Shown here: piece by piece, positions 5,790 to 8,014 of the stretch | How positions within the stretch are numbered: position 1 is the first letter of the stretch | How the letters are laid out: each line of letters opens with the position of its first letter | Source: an uncultured Acetatifactor sp. | GTDB taxonomy: Bacteria; Bacillota; Clostridia; Lachnospirales; Lachnospiraceae | Reading direction: 5' to 3' | DNA: 8,014 nt | Assembly (NCBI GenBank): GCA_910585015.1 | Contig: CAJUCT010000001.1 | Coordinates: 162,211-170,224, forward strand | Translations under genes and position numbers: made by a program | Notes under the pieces: generated by a model | What the model was told of the DNA's origin: nothing | The model's database searches: none | Seen by the model: only the letters and a program-made list of their open reading frames with translations

Positions 5790-6968
5790 ATGAAAGTACT
5801 GATACTGTCCACAGGCACAGGCGAGGGACATAACTCAGCGGGCAAGGCAATGCTGGAGCAGTTCCAGAAGAGAGAAATTCCCTGTGAGATGGCGGATGTG
5901 CTGGCGTTCGCCTCAGAGAAGGCGGCCAGTTATGGCAAGCGGATCTATGTGTGGAGCACCGTGAAGGCCACAAGAGTATTTAAAGGGGCTTACAGGGCCG
6001 GGAGGGCTATCACCTCTGCCCGACGGAAGTCGCCGGTGTATTATGCCAATGCGCTTTATGCGGAAAAGCTGTATCACTACATTGTTGACAATGGATATGA
6101 CACGGTTGTCATGCCTCATCTTTTCCCGGCAGAGGCGCTTACTTATATGCTCCGCAAACATGAGTGTCGGCCAGATATCCACACCTATTTTGTGGGGACG
6201 GATTACACATGTATCCCCTTCACGGAGGAGACGGAGGCGGACTATTATTTCATTGCCCATGAGGAGTTGCGGGAGGAGTACATGAAGAAGGGGATTCCCG
6301 GAGAGAAGCTGGTTCCCACCGGCATTCCGGTCTCGGATCGCTTCAGGAACCTTCCCTCCAGGGAGGAGGCCAGAAAGGCGCTGGGAATGGCGCAGGAAGG
6401 ACACTGTATTCTGATCATGACCGGCAGTATGGGCTATGGCAAGATCGAGGGATTGGTGCGGGCGTTGGTGCTTCGAATGAACGAAAAGGATAATGTATAT
6501 ATTCTGGGCGGTTCCAACGAAAAACTGAAGGCCAGACTGCGGGAGGCATACCGGGAGGATGTCAGAGTGCGGGTTCTGGATTACACGAACAGGACGGCGG
6601 AATACCTGGCGGCTTCTGACCTGCTGTTCACCAAGCCCGGCGGGCTTACCTCCACGGAGGCGGCAGTGGCCGGGATACCTCTGGCCCACACCAGGCCCAT
6701 ACCGGGCTGTGAGGATTGCAACCAGGCCTTTTACAATGGACATGGTATTTCCGTCAGCGCAGATTCCGAGAGGCGGCTGGTGGAGATGGCTTTGGAACTG
6801 CTGGCCCGTCCGGAGGAATGCGGGCGGATGATAGAAAGACAGCACCGTGTGATCAACGGTAACGCCGCAGAGGATATCTGTGAGTTTATCATCAGGCAAA
6901 GTACTTACAAAGATAAGGCGGAGGAAGCGGAGGCTCGTCCGACCGCGGAGACGCTAAAAGAGGTGTGA
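5790..6968 (+). CDS. MGDG-synthase/UgtP-type glycosyltransferase (GT28 family)
   Basis: The 392-residue product has the two-domain GT-B layout of monogalactosyldiacylglycerol synthases and bacterial UgtP (about 380 residues). The N-terminal lipid-acceptor domain opens with VLILSTGTGEGHNSAGKA, containing the GxGH signature (11-14). GTDYT is at 136-140 and PTGIPVSDRF at 176-185. The C-terminal nucleotide-sugar domain begins at about 205 with TGSMGYGK (211-218). It contains the sugar-nucleotide site SDLLFTKPGGLTSTEA (276-291), followed by PIPGCEDCN (303-311). The family transfers glucose or galactose from a UDP-sugar to diacylglycerol at the inner membrane face, making glycolipids or lipoteichoic acid anchors. 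The exact sugar and acceptor cannot be read here. AGGAGG (5779-5784) is 5 bases before ATG 5790. The next gene starts two bases after the stop, so the two are an operon, and the PlsY-like neighbour supports a lipid role. The last 20 residues are a charged tail of low conservation. Confidence 0.9.
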   Translation: MKVLILSTGTGEGHNSAGKAMLEQFQKREIPCEMADVLAFASEKAASYGKRIYVWSTVKATRVFKGAYRAGRAITSARRKSPVYYANALYAEKLYHYIVDNGYDTVVMPHLFPAEALTYMLRKHECRPDIHTYFVGTDYTCIPFTEETEADYYFIAHEELREEYMKKGIPGEKLVPTGIPVSDRFRNLPSREEARKALGMAQEGHCILIMTGSMGYGKIEGLVRALVLRMNEKDNVYILGGSNEKLKARLREAYREDVRVRVLDYTNRTAEYLAASDLLFTKPGGLTSTEAAVAGIPLAHTRPIPGCEDCNQAFYNGHGISVSADSERRLVEMALELLARPEECGRMIERQHRVINGNAAEDICEFIIRQSTYKDKAEEAEARPTAETLKEV

Positions 6969-6970
6969 TT

Positions 6971-7612
6971 ATGTTGGGACATCAGATTATAATGATTGTG
7001 ACGGGAATACTGTGCGGCAGCATTTTGTTCAGCAGGTATCTTCCCAAGTGGATTAAGAAAGTGGATATTGTGGCGCTCAGTGAAGACCATAATCCCGGGA
7101 CAGCCAATGCCATGCAGCATGCAGGAATACCGGTGGGCTTACTGTGTCTGCTGGGGGACATTTTTAAGGGGGTGCTTCCCGTACATGCCGCGTTGCGGCT
7201 GGGACTGGAGAGCGGCTGTCTTTTTTCCCTGATTATGGCGGCGCCGGTGCTGGGACATGCTTACTCCCTGTATCACAGGGGCAGAGGAGGAAAGGCGATT
7301 GCCGTATCTTTCGGTGTGTTGATCGGATTGATGCCTATCCACACGGAGCCCATATTTGCATTGTGCAGCATATATCTGTTTTTCTCTCTGGTGGCGCGCG
7401 TCCGGCCCCATACCCGGAGGACGCGTATCACCTATATCCTGCTTGCTATGAGTTCTTTATATATGCTTTATGCCAGATGGATTCCCTGGCAGATCTGTGG
7501 AGGGATGCTGATGATTTCCTGCATCGTAGTCCACAAGAACAGCCTGCGTCAACAGGCATTAGAGCAGCAGGCGGCAGAAGGAGCAAAGAAAACTACCACG
7601 CTCTCCATATAA
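6971..7612 (+). CDS. PlsY-family membrane protein (acyl-phosphate glycerol-3-phosphate acyltransferase-like)
   Basis: The 213-residue, multi-pass membrane protein follows the PlsY plan. The N-terminal helix carries GSILFSRYLPK (16-26, PlsY GSIPFGYL). Then come VDIVALSEDHNPGTANA (31-47, PlsY GSGNIGATN), GDIFKGVLPV (62-71) and VLGHAYSLYHRGRGGKAIAVSFG (93-115, PlsY GH..P.F..FRGGKGVAT.LG). Two signature places differ: the GSGN loop reads SEDHNPGTAN, and GGKG is GGKA. True PlsY makes lysophosphatidic acid from acyl-phosphate and glycerol-3-phosphate in the membrane. With the altered motifs this may be a paralogue with another acceptor or reduced activity. ATG 6971, with GAGGTG at 6960-6965, is preferred over GTG 6965, which overlaps that ribosome binding site. 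The hydrophilic C-terminal tail (about 190-213) is normal. It is co-transcribed with the glycosyltransferase and followed by a terminator. The family is confident; the activity is not. Confidence 0.82.
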   Translation: MLGHQIIMIVTGILCGSILFSRYLPKWIKKVDIVALSEDHNPGTANAMQHAGIPVGLLCLLGDIFKGVLPVHAALRLGLESGCLFSLIMAAPVLGHAYSLYHRGRGGKAIAVSFGVLIGLMPIHTEPIFALCSIYLFFSLVARVRPHTRRTRITYILLAMSSLYMLYARWIPWQICGGMLMISCIVVHKNSLRQQALEQQAAEGAKKTTTLSI

Positions 7613-7639
7613 GTTGTGGATTGGGTTAAACAAGCCAGG

Positions 7640-7674
7640 ATCTCTCACCAATTATGGGTGGGAGATTTTTTTTT
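7640..7674 (+). terminator. intrinsic terminator of the glycosyltransferase / PlsY-like operon
   Basis: ATCTCTCACC (7640-7649) pairs with GGTGGGAGAT (7657-7666) through ten positions with one T-G pair and the loop AATTATG. It runs into nine Ts (7666-7674). Confidence 0.9.
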
Positions 7675-7707
7675 CTATAAAAAACGCAAAATTATGTCAA
7701 AAAGGGA

Positions 7708-7736
7708 TTGACAAAGCATATTATATGACGTATAGT
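7708..7736 (+). promoter_or_regulatory. consensus sigma-A promoter before the 102-bp repeat gene or RNA
   Basis: Perfect TTGACA (7708-7713), exactly 17 nt, then TATAGT (7731-7736). Transcription would start near 7743. This is the strongest promoter in the window. Its -10 lies inside one of two similar inverted repeats, so it is probably repressed by a dimeric regulator. Confidence 0.85.
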
Positions 7737-7740
7737 ATGC
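7716..7740. promoter_or_regulatory. operator-like inverted repeat 1, overlapping the -10
   Basis: GCATATTATA (7716-7725), TGACG, TATAGTATGC (7731-7740): 10-bp arms with one mismatch. It covers the promoter spacer and the -10, where binding would block RNA polymerase. The core ATATTATA-N5-TATA is shared with the second site at 7748-7772. Confidence 0.6.
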
Positions 7741-7747
7741 TCAAACA

Positions 7748-7772
7748 CAATATTATACGCCATATAATATTG
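7748..7772. promoter_or_regulatory. operator-like inverted repeat 2, just after the start site
   Basis: CAATATTATA (7748-7757), CGCCA, TATAATATTG (7763-7772): perfect 10-bp arms with the same 5-bp spacing as the site at 7716-7740. The centres are 32 bp apart, about three helical turns, which would place two dimers on the same face. A further half-site-like CATAATATG is at 7781-7789. Confidence 0.6.
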
Positions 7773-7786
7773 CATGGAGACATAAT

Positions 7787-8014
7787 ATGGCATCTGCTTT
7801 CTCGAGGCAGATGTGGAACTCTAAAACAGTATCTGTACTGCCGGCGCCCAGAGAAACTGCCGGCCGCAGTATGGACGGGAATTTTTCTGCGGGAAAGGTG
7901 CTGGCAGTACAGATACGGAACTCTAAAACAGTATCTGTACTGCCAGCGCCCAGAGAAATTGCCGGCCGCAGTATGGACGGGAATTTTTCTGCGGGAAAGG
8001 TGCTGGCAGTACAG
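7787..8014 (+). CDS. partial open frame encoding 34-residue tandem repeats (cut by window edge)
   Basis: ATG 7787, with GGAG at 7776-7779 seven bases before it, opens a frame that stays open for 76 codons to the window edge. After a leader MASAFSRQMW come NSKTVSVLPAPRETAGRSMD and then GNFSAGKVLAVQIR. This 34-residue unit then repeats with a single change (T to I) and is cut by the edge. I recognise no family. The promoter, ribosome binding site, start codon and repeat period (102, a multiple of three) all fit a coding gene. However, the same DNA forms large hairpins, and at least three other frames (one + and two -) are also open through the unit, so openness alone is weak evidence of translation. 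The transcript may instead be a structured RNA. A low-complexity repeat protein, a spurious frame in a palindromic repeat array, or both remain possible. Confidence 0.4.
   Translation, partial: MASAFSRQMWNSKTVSVLPAPRETAGRSMDGNFSAGKVLAVQIRNSKTVSVLPAPREIAGRSMDGNFSAGKVLAVQ
7790..7814. repeat. hairpin before the 102-bp repeats, possibly a truncated unit
   Basis: CATCTGC (7791-7797) pairs with GCAGATG (7807-7813), with a closing G-T, around the loop TTTCTCGAG. Like the full units it has ATCTG/CAGAT arms and is followed at once by the same GGAACTCTAAAACAG linker, so it may be a unit that lost its middle. Confidence 0.5.
7815..8014. repeat. 102-bp tandem repeat with nested hairpins, two copies visible
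   Basis: Copy 1 is 7815-7916. Copy 2 starts at 7917 and is cut at 8014 after 98 bases. Two differences are seen between the copies (CCG/CCA and ACT/ATT in the + frame from 7787). In copy 1 the arms 7829-7848 and 7897-7916 (GTATCTGTACTGCC.../...GGCAGTACAGATAC) pair over 20 positions with two G-U pairs. Inside, CCGCAG (7864-7869) pairs with CTGCGG (7887-7892) around a 17-nt loop. In copy 2 the left arm is 7931-7950 and 16 bases of its right arm are visible. Units are joined by GGAACTCTAAAACA. Confidence 0.92.

Noticed and set aside
5913..6899. A long open frame (328 codons) on the - strand
   Set aside because: It lies wholly inside the glycosyltransferase gene, which has clear family motifs and a good ribosome binding site. 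The antisense frame has no recognisable domains.
7815..8014. CRISPR array at the right edge (GTTTTAGAG-like start on the - strand of the linker)
   Set aside because: The whole 102-bp unit repeats almost identically, so there are no variable spacers, and no cas genes are visible.
7815..8014. Type III toxin-antitoxin RNA repeat
   Set aside because: Promoter plus tandem repeats fits in principle, but known antitoxin repeats as I recall them are about 35-45 nt, not 102. The toxin gene would be off the window, so I keep this only as one hypothesis.

Overview
The window reads as chromosomal DNA of a gut-type Firmicute, most likely Lachnospiraceae or a related clostridium. This is inferred from strong AGGAGG ribosome binding sites, sigma-A type promoters, moderate G+C genes separated by A+T-rich gaps, and the protein families present (a clostridial DUF4130/TIGR03915 protein, a Rad3-type helicase with an N-terminal nuclease domain, an MGDG-synthase-type glycosyltransferase and a PlsY-like protein). 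All convincing genes lie on the + strand. The organism is inferred, not proven.

Left part (1-1444). A 57-bp tandem repeat runs into the start of a DUF4130/TIGR03915 putative DNA-repair gene (144-914). That gene's usual radical-SAM partner would lie just off the left edge. After a gap of about 230 bases comes a 74-residue HPr-like protein (1145-1369). It keeps the regulatory-serine region but has no histidine where HPr is phosphorylated. A good intrinsic terminator follows it.

Middle (1449-5012). A consensus promoter (TTGTTT-17-TATAAT) drives a transcript with a leader of about 200 nt. The transcript carries an unrecognised 183-residue protein and, overlapping it by one base (TAATG), an 896-residue protein. 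The second protein fuses a PD-(D/E)XK nuclease domain to an iron-sulfur XPD/DinG-type helicase. A terminator follows. The coupling suggests that the two proteins act together or need matched levels.

Gene-poor stretch (5013-5789). About 780 bases of A+T-rich DNA hold a perfect 11-bp-stem terminator (best on the - strand), a near-perfect 22-bp palindrome and at most one doubtful 37-codon frame.

Lipid pair (5790-7674). A UgtP/MGDG-synthase-type glycosyltransferase is followed two bases later by a multi-pass PlsY-family protein with altered signature motifs, then a terminator. The pair points to phospholipid or glycolipid synthesis at the membrane.

Right edge (7675-8014). A consensus promoter (TTGACA-17-TATAGT) carries two similar 25-bp inverted repeats whose centres are 32 bp apart, which look like paired operators. 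Downstream an ATG with a ribosome binding site opens a frame into 102-bp tandem units. Each unit encodes 34 residues in frame and also forms a 20-bp-arm hairpin with an inner hairpin. This tandem array, cut by the window edge, is the least explained and most interesting item here.
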